NCBI GenBank assembly: GCA_905214675.1
Contig: CAJMMS010000023.1
Span: forward strand, 1 to 28,050
Source: an uncultured bacterium
Lineage (GTDB): Bacteria; Bacillota; Clostridia; Lachnospirales; Lachnospiraceae
DNA length: 28,050 nucleotides
Reading direction: 5' to 3'
Under the pieces are notes generated by a model. The model made no database searches. It was not told the origin of the DNA and saw only the letters and a list, made by a program, of their open reading frames with translations. Positions 22,299 through 28,050 of the stretch are shown here, in pieces (positions within the stretch are counted from its first letter, which is position 1; each line of letters starts with the position of its first letter). The position numbers were made by a program, and so were the translations under genes.

Positions 22299-24020
22299 TC
22301 ATCCCACTTGTGCTACAAATCCATCCCCGCCATACAGCAGTTCCTGTTCAATCAGATAAGTGCTGTTGATGTTTCCGACAACCTGGTCGACTTTTTCAAC
22401 GGATTTCTTTTTGTTTACATATTTATTTTTGTTCGTATCTTCGGTACATCTGGCGTTCTGAAAGTTGATCTCAAGCATCAGGTTTTCTTCATACCAGTAT
22501 CTTCCGGAAAGAATACATTCTTTCAGCCATTTGGTCGGTGAGTGCAGGACGCTGGAGTGCTGTTTGATCTCTACGCACTCATAACCTGCATTTTCGAATT
22601 TCTGGATACTTGAGATTGCATTCCATCGGTCATACCCGATCTGTACAATTTCCACGCCCAGTTTTTCTTCCAGCGTCAGCACATATTCTTCCACTTTCGT
22701 GTAATCAATCACCTCATCACCGCATGCGATACAGCATCCGTTCCGGATCAGCGTGTTATAATCCACACCTTCCCGCTTACTTTTTTGTGCAATTTTCCCG
22801 GCCGGGATAAAACCCATCGTCCTTGTATACAGAACAGCATTGTCTTTGTCATCGCCTTCATAAGTTTTCATGTCTACGCACACGTTATCTTCTGACAGCG
22901 ACAAATCCAGTCCAAGCCACACTCTCCGGCCTTTCCACCATTCATCGTCCTTTTTCTTTTTACATTTACGAACCTTTGTGATTTCGATATAGCCTTCCAC
23001 ACCAAGCCCTTTGTACTTGATGTTATTGTGCTTGCACAGATAATTTTCTCGTTTGTTTTCGTAGTCCACCGCATCCGTTCGCTTTTCAACAATTTTCCGG
23101 AAGATACGGTTATTCGTGCAAGCTACCGGATTGCTCTGGTAGATACACAGGTCATTTTTCTGCCATTCATCTCCCTGCAAAAGATAGTCATCCGGCTCAT
23201 AGATCAGGGAAAACATCCTTCTATTCTCCCTCAGACCGTCCAGCACCTTTTTCCCTTTGTCCGTTTCGTCTATCATAACGTTGTTATCATTCGGGTATTC
23301 TGTGCTCAGGATGATCCCGAGCGGATTGGTAACTGTGATCTGTCCGGAACGCATCGCCTCCACAGGGTAAGAATCCATTGCCCCGGCTTCATCTGCCAGG
23401 AATGCACTTGGAAGCTTTCCGTCCATTTTGTCTTCACTGTAGGCAAGCGGTGTATATTCACTTTCTGTCAGATTGCATCGGATTTCATTTCGCAATGTCT
23501 TAAACACCGGATCCAGTTCATCACTCAGAATCGGACTGGACTTTATGATTTTTTTGATTGCTATCTGCAGCTCTTTTGACAGTTTCAAATCCGGAGCAAC
23601 GGAAAAAAACCGCGAAAAACGCGGCTCTGTAAGCATCAGCAGAATGAAGATGACCGCTGCATTAAAGGTTTTGAAGTTTTTTCTTGCGATTTTCAGAAGT
23701 GCCGTTTCATAAAACCGCACCTCTGTATCGATATCCGGATCCATAGTCCTCGTACAGAAAGTGGCTGTGATAAACAGCATTGCATAGTCCTCAAGAGACT
23801 CATTCAGCGGCTTTTGCAGATCCGGATGCACCATCAGACCAAGCAGTTTCATAATCTTTTCATATGTTTTTTCACCCACATATGCTTCCGGATCTTCCCC
23901 ATCTGCAATTTTCTTCCAGGATTCACACTGTTTTTTCACATAAGAAGGTGCTTTCTGATTGTCCTTCTGCAATACCCATTCGCAGTATTTATATGCTTTG
24001 CTCTCCTGTATCTTAGCCAC
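22299..24020 (-). CDS. Terminase large subunit (Terminase_1, HK97-like)
   Basis: The 573-aa packaging motor has an N-terminal ATPase and C-terminal nuclease. Walker A is the variant ARKNFKTF (112-119), with Phe where Gly or Ala is common; Walker B is FLADEAGAMD (Asp210-Glu211), and the coupling motif is GIILSTEYPN. The nuclease part has WLGLDLSLSEDNV with acidic metal ligands and QIGYDRWNAISSIQKFENAG. GTG at 24020 follows GGAGGCGTTGAACA and overlaps the TerS end by 8 bp. Length and motifs match phages that cut at cos sites together with an HNH protein. Confidence 0.95.
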   Translation of the reverse strand: MAKIQESKAYKYCEWVLQKDNQKAPSYVKKQCESWKKIADGEDPEAYVGEKTYEKIMKLLGLMVHPDLQKPLNESLEDYAMLFITATFCTRTMDPDIDTEVRFYETALLKIARKNFKTFNAAVIFILLMLTEPRFSRFFSVAPDLKLSKELQIAIKKIIKSSPILSDELDPVFKTLRNEIRCNLTESEYTPLAYSEDKMDGKLPSAFLADEAGAMDSYPVEAMRSGQITVTNPLGIILSTEYPNDNNVMIDETDKGKKVLDGLRENRRMFSLIYEPDDYLLQGDEWQKNDLCIYQSNPVACTNNRIFRKIVEKRTDAVDYENKRENYLCKHNNIKYKGLGVEGYIEITKVRKCKKKKDDEWWKGRRVWLGLDLSLSEDNVCVDMKTYEGDDKDNAVLYTRTMGFIPAGKIAQKSKREGVDYNTLIRNGCCIACGDEVIDYTKVEEYVLTLEEKLGVEIVQIGYDRWNAISSIQKFENAGYECVEIKQHSSVLHSPTKWLKECILSGRYWYEENLMLEINFQNARCTEDTNKNKYVNKKKSVEKVDQVVGNINSTYLIEQELLYGGDGFVAQVG

Positions 24021-24582
24021 TGTTCAACGCCTCCAGTAATGGATTTGCTGCTTTTTCCGGCTCTTTCGGAATGGTTCGGAGCATAGCCGCCAGTGTCATC
24101 CCGGATTCCTTTTCGATTGCAAGCAGCATTGCCCTTTTCTTTTCGATTTCGCGGTCATACTTGATCAGTGTTGCAGACATCTTGTACATCTGTTCCGTGA
24201 AATTTATCAGCAATTCGGCTTTCTCTGTCGGTGATACTTCGGCAAGAACCTGTTCCTTAAATGCCTTTGTCAGGTCCTTTATACTTTTTTCTATAGTTTT
24301 TTTCAGTTTTTCCATATCCCGACATTCTGCCAGCATCAGACAGTACCGGTTGATAACCGTTTCATAGGTTCTGTCATTCTTATCGATGCGATCCAGGATT
24401 TCTGTAATACGTTCCCATTCCATTGACGCCTTCCGATTCTCCCGGACTTCCGGAAACTTCCGGATCTTGTCCCCGGCAAGCATCTGATCTTCTGCCCGCT
24501 TCCTGGATGCCAGTTCCTTCTTCGTCCGATGAGACTTTTTCTCCATCTGGATCACACTCACCGGCTTTGATGGTCGTGCCAT
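24013..24582 (-). CDS. Terminase small subunit (P27-like)
   Basis: The 189-aa protein has a basic N-terminus (MARPSKPVSVIQMEKKSHRT, KKELASRKRAEDQMLAGDK), then helices WERITEILDRIDKNDRTYET and NRYCLMLAECRDMEKLKKTI, and a C-terminal IEKESGMTLAAMLRTIPKEP segment. This is the P27 family that recognises the packaging start and hands DNA to TerL. ATG follows the strong AAAGGAGGTAGCCA site. The order HNH, TerS, TerL is typical of cos phages. Confidence 0.88.
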   Translation of the reverse strand: MARPSKPVSVIQMEKKSHRTKKELASRKRAEDQMLAGDKIRKFPEVRENRKASMEWERITEILDRIDKNDRTYETVINRYCLMLAECRDMEKLKKTIEKSIKDLTKAFKEQVLAEVSPTEKAELLINFTEQMYKMSATLIKYDREIEKKRAMLLAIEKESGMTLAAMLRTIPKEPEKAANPLLEALNSG

Positions 24583-24729
24583 TGGCTACCTCCTTTCATT
24601 TTTTCTTCATTTTGGGAATTTTTTGTAAATAATCATGGGGCGTCGGTCATTGCTTCCCCCACTAAAAAGCAGAATCACAGCCGGGGGGGATACCTGCCCA
24701 TGGTCTGCATTTTTGCAAGTAATACAATA
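24583..24729. other. Intergenic gap between HNH and TerS; candidate cos region
   Basis: These 147 bp hold no gene. They mix AT-rich stretches (ATTATAATACGTATAT, 24728-24743 region) with unusual G/C runs (CCGGGGGG near 24681, GGGGCG near 24638). In phages with adjacent HNH and terminase genes, the cohesive-end site usually lies here. No direct sign of the nick positions can be read. Confidence 0.3.
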
Positions 24730-25161
24730 TTATAATACGTATATACCCCCTCCCCCCTCTGGATTTTCTTCATGCATGGACTCTGTTACCAGTTCTTTCT
24801 GCTTTTCTCTTGAGATTCTTCCGTTCTCACATTGCTCATGGTGCACCCTGCATACTGTGATCAGGTTGTCATCATCCAGTTTCCTGTCATCGTCCTCTTC
24901 AATCGGTATGATGTGGTGCACTTCTAATGTATCTGTGTTGTACACCTTCCCATGTCCCATACCAGCCTTGCAGCACAGGCACATATAGTGGTCACGTTCC
25001 TTTATGGCTTCACTCTTACGTGACCACCTGCTACTATGATGAAATATTTTCGCTCTGCTGTTGCTTCGCTGTCTCTGGCATTCTTTCTGCCTTACTTTCT
25101 TCTCCGCACACGGCTTCCTGGTGTCATGTATCTTTCCGCAGTAACTACAGCTCTTTAACAT
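24730..25161 (-). CDS. HNH endonuclease (phage packaging type)
   Basis: The 143-aa protein starts at ATG 25161 behind GAGGGCAG; the longer frame to 25221 runs through a hairpin. N-terminal zinc-binding CSYCGKIHDTRKPC is followed by a basic stretch. The HNH core is CLCCKAGMGHGKVYN, then LEVHHIIPIEEDDD (catalytic His pair), NLITVCRVHHEQCE (Asn, second CxxHH). HNH proteins beside terminase genes help TerL cut the cos site. The C-terminus ends in a Gly run encoded by a G-rich stretch. Confidence 0.92.
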   Translation of the reverse strand: MLKSCSYCGKIHDTRKPCAEKKVRQKECQRQRSNSRAKIFHHSSRWSRKSEAIKERDHYMCLCCKAGMGHGKVYNTDTLEVHHIIPIEEDDDRKLDDDNLITVCRVHHEQCENGRISREKQKELVTESMHEENPEGGGGIYVL

Positions 25162-25180
25162 CTGCCCTCTTTTCTGTATA

Positions 25181-25215
25181 CGAAAAGGACATCCGATAAA
25201 CGGATGCCCCTTTCG
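25181..25215 (-). terminator. 15-bp hairpin between RHH and HNH genes, probable terminator
   Basis: On the minus strand, arms CGAAAGGGGCATCCG and CGGATGTCCTTTTCG pair at all 15 positions if two G-U pairs count; the loop is TTTAT. The plus-strand copy has A-C mismatches at those two places, so the RNA of the minus strand is the selected form. The CCTTTTC end may serve as a short U-tract. Confidence 0.55.
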
Positions 25216-25220
25216 TTGCA

Positions 25221-25421
25221 TTACTTGTTGTTCTGTTCTTTCACAAACTCCTGCATCATTGCCATAATCTGGCCTGCCTGACTTACCCCTGCTTCCTCGC
25301 AGGCTTTTGCAAACTCTTCCACCACTTCTTTTCTGAGTTTGTAGCTTTTGGAAATCCAGCCGGCTTTCTTCATGTACTTTTCTGTTGCAATCGTTTGCTT
25401 TGATGGACTACCGATTGGCAC
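25221..25421 (-). CDS. Ribbon-helix-helix-like small protein (66 aa)
   Basis: GTG at 25421 follows GGAGGGATAAAC. The first part (PSKQTIATEKYMKKAGWISK) precedes a strand-helix-helix unit: SYKLRKEVVEEFAKACEEAG, then VSQAGQIMAMMQEFVKEQ. This is the Arc/CopG-like RHH arrangement. It is a likely DNA-binding regulator. It overlaps the end of the 32-aa gene by 14 bp. The closest candidate target is the palindromic operator at 25733-25750, which would make it an autoregulator; this is inference. Confidence 0.7.
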   Translation of the reverse strand: MPIGSPSKQTIATEKYMKKAGWISKSYKLRKEVVEEFAKACEEAGVSQAGQIMAMMQEFVKEQNNK

Positions 25422-25506
25422 GTTTATCCCTCCATTTCTGGATCAGATAATATGCAATCTTTACTAATCCGATTGTGATGAAAAATATCCCTAATTTCCA
25501 CAACAT
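25408..25506 (-). CDS. Tiny membrane protein (32 aa)
   Basis: The frame from ATG 25506 encodes MLWKLGIFFITIGLVKIAYY, then LIQKWRDKRANR: one membrane helix and a basic tail. The tail should stay in the cytoplasm. There is no clear ribosome site (AAAGT only), so translation is uncertain. Its stop overlaps the start of the RHH-like gene. Size and layout recall type I toxins of the Fst kind and small phage membrane proteins, but no antisense RNA promoter is evident. Function unknown. Confidence 0.4.
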   Translation of the reverse strand: MLWKLGIFFITIGLVKIAYYLIQKWRDKRANR

Positions 25507-25544
25507 ACTTTACACAGATGAGCCTTCGTGTTATATTTGTTTTA

Positions 25545-25593
25545 GAGAAGGGCTTTCGCCCCTCTCCGTTCTTCTAAGATTAACTCTTAGAAG
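25545..25593 (-). repeat. Two hairpins between the tiny membrane-protein genes
   Basis: A perfect 9-bp inverted repeat CTTCTAAGA / TCTTAGAAG (25571-25579, 25585-25593) overlaps the stop of the 37-aa gene. Next to it GAGAAGGGC / GCCCCTCTC (25545-25553, 25558-25566) has one mismatch and a TTTC loop. Neither has a U-tract on the minus strand. They may protect or end the short upstream mRNA. Confidence 0.5.
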
Positions 25594-25700
25594 AGTTTGT
25601 CAAGGATCATAAGTATGATCCCGATTGCCAGATCCGTGATCGCTGTGAGTAACCAGCTCTTCCAGTCGATTCCGGATCTGTTTCTGTTTTCATCGCTCAT
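25587..25700 (-). CDS. Tiny membrane protein (37 aa)
   Basis: ATG at 25700 follows an ideal AAGGAGGTGAG site, so translation is very likely. The peptide begins MSDENRNRSGIDWKSW and continues with a hydrophobic helix LLTAITDLAIGIILMILDKLF, giving a charged N-terminus and a C-terminal membrane anchor. It is the first gene behind a near-consensus promoter with an operator. I know no function; candidates are a membrane-active peptide, a superinfection exclusion factor or a lysis helper. Confidence 0.7.
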   Translation of the reverse strand: MSDENRNRSGIDWKSWLLTAITDLAIGIILMILDKLF

Positions 25701-25725
25701 CTGTATCTCACCTCCTTATGTATAT

Positions 25726-25754
25726 ATAATATCATATGGTGTACCATATGTCAA
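25726..25754 (-). promoter_or_regulatory. Near-consensus promoter with 18-bp palindromic operator
   Basis: On the minus strand, TTGACA (25749-25754), 17 nt, TATTAT (25726-25731). The spacer is almost wholly the palindrome CATATGGTGTACCATATG (25733-25750; 8-bp arms, 2-bp centre), which touches the -35 box. A bound protein would block RNA polymerase. Transcription would start near 25719, about 18 nt before the start codon of the 37-aa gene. Confidence 0.82.
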
Positions 25755-25776
25755 GAGGTTTTTCAAAGAATATGCA

Positions 25777-25804
25777 AAAAAGTGCCCGATAAAAGGCACT
25801 TTTT
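25777..25804. terminator. Bidirectional intrinsic terminator
   Basis: AAAAAGTGCC (25777-25786) pairs perfectly with GGCACTTTTT (25795-25804); the loop is 8 nt. It has a U-tract in both directions. On the minus strand it ends the tRNA transcript just before the promoter of the 37-aa gene. Confidence 0.85.
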
Positions 25805-25861
25805 GCATTTCGAAAGGAAAATTTTATGATTATTCACAGCAGCGGCAACATCTGCTGCCGA

Positions 25862-25933
25862 TCGGAACACCTGGGGTCGAACCAGGGTATACAGCCTGTA
25901 AAGCCATATGTTTTTCCCTTAAACTACATTCCG
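25862..25933 (-). tRNA. Phage tRNA, anticodon probably UAC (Val)
   Basis: On the minus strand, acceptor arms CGGAATG / TGTTCCG pair (two G-U), with discriminator A. The D-arm is GTTT-AAGGGAA-AAAC with the GG pair. The T-arm CCTGG-TTCGACC-CCAGG is canonical. The anticodon arm ATGGC-TTTACAG-GCTGT has two G-U pairs and gives loop U33 and anticodon UAC. Two rather than one nucleotides separate D and anticodon stems and the variable loop is 4 nt, so the register is not certain. CCA is not encoded. The first base pair C1-G72 is unusual for tRNA-Val. It lies alone between the late regulator gene and a terminator. Confidence 0.65.
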
Positions 25934-25936
25934 TCA

Positions 25937-25960
25937 GCCGCCACCGAGAGGATCGGCGGC
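25937..25960. repeat. GC-rich hairpin directly 5' of the tRNA
   Basis: GCCGCC (25937-25942) and GGCGGC (25955-25960) pair, with extra pairs possible inside. On the plus strand it is followed by T5 and would be a terminator for plus transcripts. On the minus strand it lies 3 nt before the mature tRNA 5' end and could guide processing. Confidence 0.5.
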
Positions 25961-26000
25961 TTTTTCGAACATCAGGAGATATGCGTCTGTCTGTTCTTGC

Positions 26001-26039
26001 ATTTTATTTGTAACATACTTTAGGCGAACGTGAGCGAAC
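26001..26039 (-). promoter_or_regulatory. Candidate activator-dependent late promoter
   Basis: On the minus strand, GTTCGC at 26034-26039 and again at 26024-26029 (10-bp period), then 17 nt, then TAAAAT (26001-26006). The second hexamer occupies the -35 place and does not resemble TTGACA. Two equal boxes one helical turn apart suggest a bound activator. The sigma-like regulator gene ends just upstream, which makes it the natural candidate. Confidence 0.45.
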
Positions 26040-26044
26040 ATTTT

Positions 26045-26521
26045 TTAATTTTTTTCAATTTTCTCCAGATATCTGTTATGTAACATCCTGCAACTGTCTG
26101 CCGTATACTTGCTTTTCCGTTTTGGAAACCGGCTGTTCATGGTGTGTGCAACTCGAAACCATGTGTAATCGTCAATGTAGTACAGGCGAAAAATCATCCG
26201 GAGTTCACTCTTGGGGATTTTGTCAATAAAGTCATCCACCTGGCTCATTGCTTCTATCAGTTCCTCTTCCAGTATTTTCAGCCTTGCTATTCTCTTTTTC
26301 GTCATTGTTTTTATTTTTTCATATTCCGGAATCGGGAAGCCGGTGACACAGATCGCTCCGATCGTCCCGTCTTTCCGTGTCCCTGTCACTGTGTCCGATA
26401 CCTGACACCCCTCTTTTTCCATCTCTGCAAGGTAACGCTCCCCTGTCTCAATCCGCTGCCGGAGGTCTTTGGCTTCCTGCTTCATGGAATAGTACTGTTC
26501 CAGTTTTTCTATGATTTCCAT
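26045..26521 (-). CDS. Sigma-70 region 4-like late transcription regulator (RinA/ArpU-type)
   Basis: The 158-aa protein has an N-terminal coiled-coil part (MEIIEKLEQYYSMKQEAKDL, RIETGERYLAEMEKEG), a middle with VSDTVTGTRKDGTIGAICV, and a C-terminal helix-turn-helix: KSELRMIFRLYYIDDYTWFR, then AHTMNSRFPKRKSKYTADS and CRMLHNRYLEKIEKN. This layout is that of phage regulators of the RinA/ArpU/DUF1492 group, which switch on late genes. It lies just before the packaging and head genes, the standard position. ATG follows GAGGGGAGCGAACA. Confidence 0.8.
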   Translation of the reverse strand: MEIIEKLEQYYSMKQEAKDLRQRIETGERYLAEMEKEGCQVSDTVTGTRKDGTIGAICVTGFPIPEYEKIKTMTKKRIARLKILEEELIEAMSQVDDFIDKIPKSELRMIFRLYYIDDYTWFRVAHTMNSRFPKRKSKYTADSCRMLHNRYLEKIEKN

Positions 26522-26548
26522 TGTTCGCTCCCCTCATGCATTTCCTTG

Positions 26549-27115
26549 CTACTGTATTGTCTCGTACTGGTTCTTTTTCCCGTTGTACATCACTGACACA
26601 GGCTGACCGCATTCAACACAGCATACATCGAATGCCTTTTCCGTCATGTTTGTCCAGTATGTTGCACTTTTTCCACATTCACAGTTTGTATACAGCCGTA
26701 CCATGCCTTTCAGTTCTGTTCGTTCCCCACAATTTTTGCATTCGTGATATTTTATCCTGTGCTTACTGCAATACGTTCTTTCCTTTCCACAGTGCTGGCA
26801 CTTAATGTGCAGGAAACTACTATAACCATCATTTTCTTTCCCGATCGGCTCGGGTTCTGTGGCCGGATCCACGGAATACTTGTCTTCAATGTATTCTTCC
26901 AGTTCTTTCATAGCATCCGGGATTTCTTCTGTTTTCCCCTCGTTTTCCGCCTCGTATGCAGGGATTTCCGGGATAACTGCCGCCTCTGTTCCCGGAACGG
27001 CCAACTGTCCGGTATATCCGAACAGTTGAATGACAAGCTCCTTGAACAGCTTCTCGCTTTCCTCCGCCCCCATTTTTGCTGTGTATGTATGTTTCTCTGT
27101 TTTGATCGTGATCAC
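26549..27115 (-). CDS. Phage protein with zinc-ribbon-like cysteines (188 aa)
   Basis: GTG at 27115 overlaps the upstream stop (GTGA) behind GGAGGAAGAGCC. The N-terminus (about 1-45, MITIKTEKHTYTAKMGAEES, LFKELVIQLFGY) is followed by an acidic linker. From about residue 105 come cysteine pairs: IKCQHCGKERTYCSKHRIKY, HECKNCGERTELKGMVRLYT, NCECGKSATYWTNM, DVCCVECGQPVSVMYN. These could bind two or three zinc ions. Similar proteins occur upstream of the late regulator in clostridial phages; function is unknown to me. Confidence 0.7.
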   Translation of the reverse strand: MITIKTEKHTYTAKMGAEESEKLFKELVIQLFGYTGQLAVPGTEAAVIPEIPAYEAENEGKTEEIPDAMKELEEYIEDKYSVDPATEPEPIGKENDGYSSFLHIKCQHCGKERTYCSKHRIKYHECKNCGERTELKGMVRLYTNCECGKSATYWTNMTEKAFDVCCVECGQPVSVMYNGKKNQYETIQ

Positions 27116-27378
27116 GGCTCTTCCTCCTGTTTTCTTTCATGTACTTCGTTATCTGCCTTATAGTATTCCCTGCCGGTCCGTCTGTCCCTCAGACCGGCAA
27201 TCTCGAACCCGCTCAGGCCTGCTGCCAGTTCCAGCTGGTCATATACCTGTTTCACATAGTGCGGGATCCGCTGTGAATAAGTCGGCTCATGGAATCTTCT
27301 GGCCGCCTCAGCATCCACTGCACGCTCCAGATGGTTATAATGTGCCCGCCGTTTGGCGTTCTTCTCAGCTGCTTTCAT
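27112..27378 (-). CDS. Small basic phage protein of unknown function (88 aa)
   Basis: ATG at 27378 or GTG at 27390 could be the start; GGAG lies 11 nt before the ATG and AGGA 5 nt before the GTG. The protein is highly charged and helical: KAAEKNAKRRAHYNHLERAV, DAEAARRFHEPTYSQRIPHY, VKQVYDQLELAAGLSGFEIA, then DRRTGREYYKADNEV. No membrane segment or known motif is seen. It overlaps both neighbours and is surely cotranscribed with them. Confidence 0.65.
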   Translation of the reverse strand: MKAAEKNAKRRAHYNHLERAVDAEAARRFHEPTYSQRIPHYVKQVYDQLELAAGLSGFEIAGLRDRRTGREYYKADNEVHERKQEEEP

Positions 27379-27982
27379 CGCACATGCCACTCCAATCCTG
27401 TGCCTGTCCGCACAATGGACAGGTCAAGCTATTTTTTATAAGTACGACGCCGCAGTTTCGACATTCATATCCCACCACACCAAAATTTCCAAATACAGTC
27501 AGTGGTTTCCTGGGCAATAACTCATTCACTTCTGCACGCGACAGCCATCGAATACCATGGTGACTCTCACGACCAACTGCCACCAGTTTCAGTGTCTCCT
27601 GGCTGTATTCCGTTGTACTGTACTCAGTTACCTCCATTGTTGAGATATCCGGGAATTTTCCGCACAAAACAGCTGTAAATGCTTCCAGCATCTTCTGTTC
27701 AATACTTGCATTGTCCTTTTCAGGATCTCTGTATATTCCTGTACACTTTTTCAGCGGCTCCCCGCCGATCTGCTCAAATACCGCCCATACATCTGTAGTG
27801 CAAGTTATTCCTCTGAAATAATATTCCAAACGTTCCTCTGGGGATTCGGAATCGTCAAAGAAGCAGAATCCCACAGAGTCTGTCTTATCTCCTCTATCTT
27901 TCCAGACTGTATGATTTTTCAGCTTGTCTCCTCTCAAATACTTGCCCAGTTCTTCAATGCTCATAAATCTCACATATCTCAT
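27365..27982 (-). CDS. Phage protein of unknown function with C-terminal zinc ribbon (205 aa)
   Basis: ATG at 27982 overlaps the preceding stop (ATGA) behind AAAGGAGCGGGAAG. The N-domain (about 1-140) has MRYVRFMSIEELGKYLRGDK, LKNHTVWKDRGDKTDSVGFC and FFDDSESPEERLEYYFRG. The Y-R-F-M-S-x-E-E-L start and the later S-V-G-F-C-F-F segment recall ADP-ribosyltransferase-like folds, but the match is only by eye. The C-terminus has YECRNCGVVLIKNSLTCPLC, a CxxC...CxxC zinc ribbon. It could modify or bind host proteins or nucleic acids early in infection; no function is assigned. Confidence 0.7.
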   Translation of the reverse strand: MRYVRFMSIEELGKYLRGDKLKNHTVWKDRGDKTDSVGFCFFDDSESPEERLEYYFRGITCTTDVWAVFEQIGGEPLKKCTGIYRDPEKDNASIEQKMLEAFTAVLCGKFPDISTMEVTEYSTTEYSQETLKLVAVGRESHHGIRWLSRAEVNELLPRKPLTVFGNFGVVGYECRNCGVVLIKNSLTCPLCGQAQDWSGMCDESS

Positions 27983-28050
27983 CTTCCCGCTCCTTTCATG
28001 AACCTGTCCAGCACCGACATTCTCCAGTCATATTCCATTTTCAACTGATA
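27979..28050 (-). CDS. C-terminal end of another phage gene (partial)
   Basis: The frame YQLKMEYDWRMSVLDRFMKG, then AGR and TGA, is open to the right edge and ends by overlapping the next start (ATGA). It has the charged helical look of phage early genes. Only 23 codons are visible, so no identity can be given. Confidence 0.55.
   Translation of the reverse strand, partial: YQLKMEYDWRMSVLDRFMKGAGR

Noticed and set aside
22299..24020. TerL inactivation because Walker A has Phe instead of Gly
   Set aside because: The lysine and threonine of the loop, Walker B, coupling motif and nuclease residues are intact; variant loops are common in this terminase family.
25507..25586. Type I toxin-antitoxin locus with an antisense RNA
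   Set aside because: Tiny membrane proteins are present, but I find no convincing plus-strand promoter for an antisense RNA.
25862..25933. Reading the tRNA anticodon as UUA (ochre suppressor)
   Set aside because: That register leaves the anticodon stem unpaired; the UAC register pairs all five positions.
25597..26023. Plus-strand frames of 138 and 65 codons
   Set aside because: They read through the antisense of the 37-aa gene, the palindromic promoter, a terminator and the tRNA; segments such as GTPGVEPGYT are the usual translation of a tRNA T-arm.
1..28050. CRISPR arrays, rRNA genes, insertion sequences
   Set aside because: No regularly spaced repeats, rRNA-like sequence or transposase frames were seen on either strand.

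Overview
The window looks like a Lachnospiraceae-type (Clostridia) chromosome carrying most of the late half of a temperate, contractile-tailed prophage. The evidence is low to moderate G+C, AGGAGG-type ribosome binding sites, sigma-A promoters, a GlgX-like and an ABC-F host gene, and a PBSX/XkdK-like tail module. No integrase, repressor or replication genes are in view, so the prophage continues past the right edge.

Host part (1-4056, all minus strand): a GlgX-like glycogen debranching gene runs off the left edge. It appears to have lost three of the four GH13 catalytic motifs. It sits behind an ABC-F ATPase gene with a clear promoter. Upstream of these lies only the 3' part of exodeoxyribonuclease III (exoA). 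Its homology stops abruptly near 4056, and phage-type sequence begins there, so the prophage probably sits inside exoA.

Phage part (4057-28050, nearly all minus strand, so read it from right to left). Hypothetical and Zn-ribbon genes (28050-26549) lead to a sigma-like late regulator (26521-26045). A candidate activator-dependent promoter, a tRNA and a terminator follow. A near-consensus promoter carrying an 18-bp palindromic operator then drives two tiny membrane-protein genes, an RHH gene and an HNH nuclease gene. Next come packaging and head genes: TerS, TerL, portal, prohead protease, HK97-type capsid, connector, adaptor, gp10 and tail terminator. The contractile tail follows: sheath, tube, assembly chaperone with a canonical A AAA AAC -1 frameshift, tape measure, LysM protein, hub, XkdR, XkdS, baseplate J, YmfQ and fibre.

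The lysis region (7700-4381) is split. A holin with a structured RNA leader comes first, then an antirepressor gene, then an independent unit (consensus promoter, 45-aa ORF, 72-aa RHH protein, terminator), then a three-domain endolysin. One small gene on the plus strand (4104-4343) lies next to the presumed attL.

The items most worth a second look are the exoA interruption, the GlgX-like pseudoenzyme, the two self-contained promoter cassettes (about 5.8-6.4 kb and 25.4-25.75 kb), the holin leader RNA, the tandem-hexamer late promoter and the Cys-rich extension on the tail hub.
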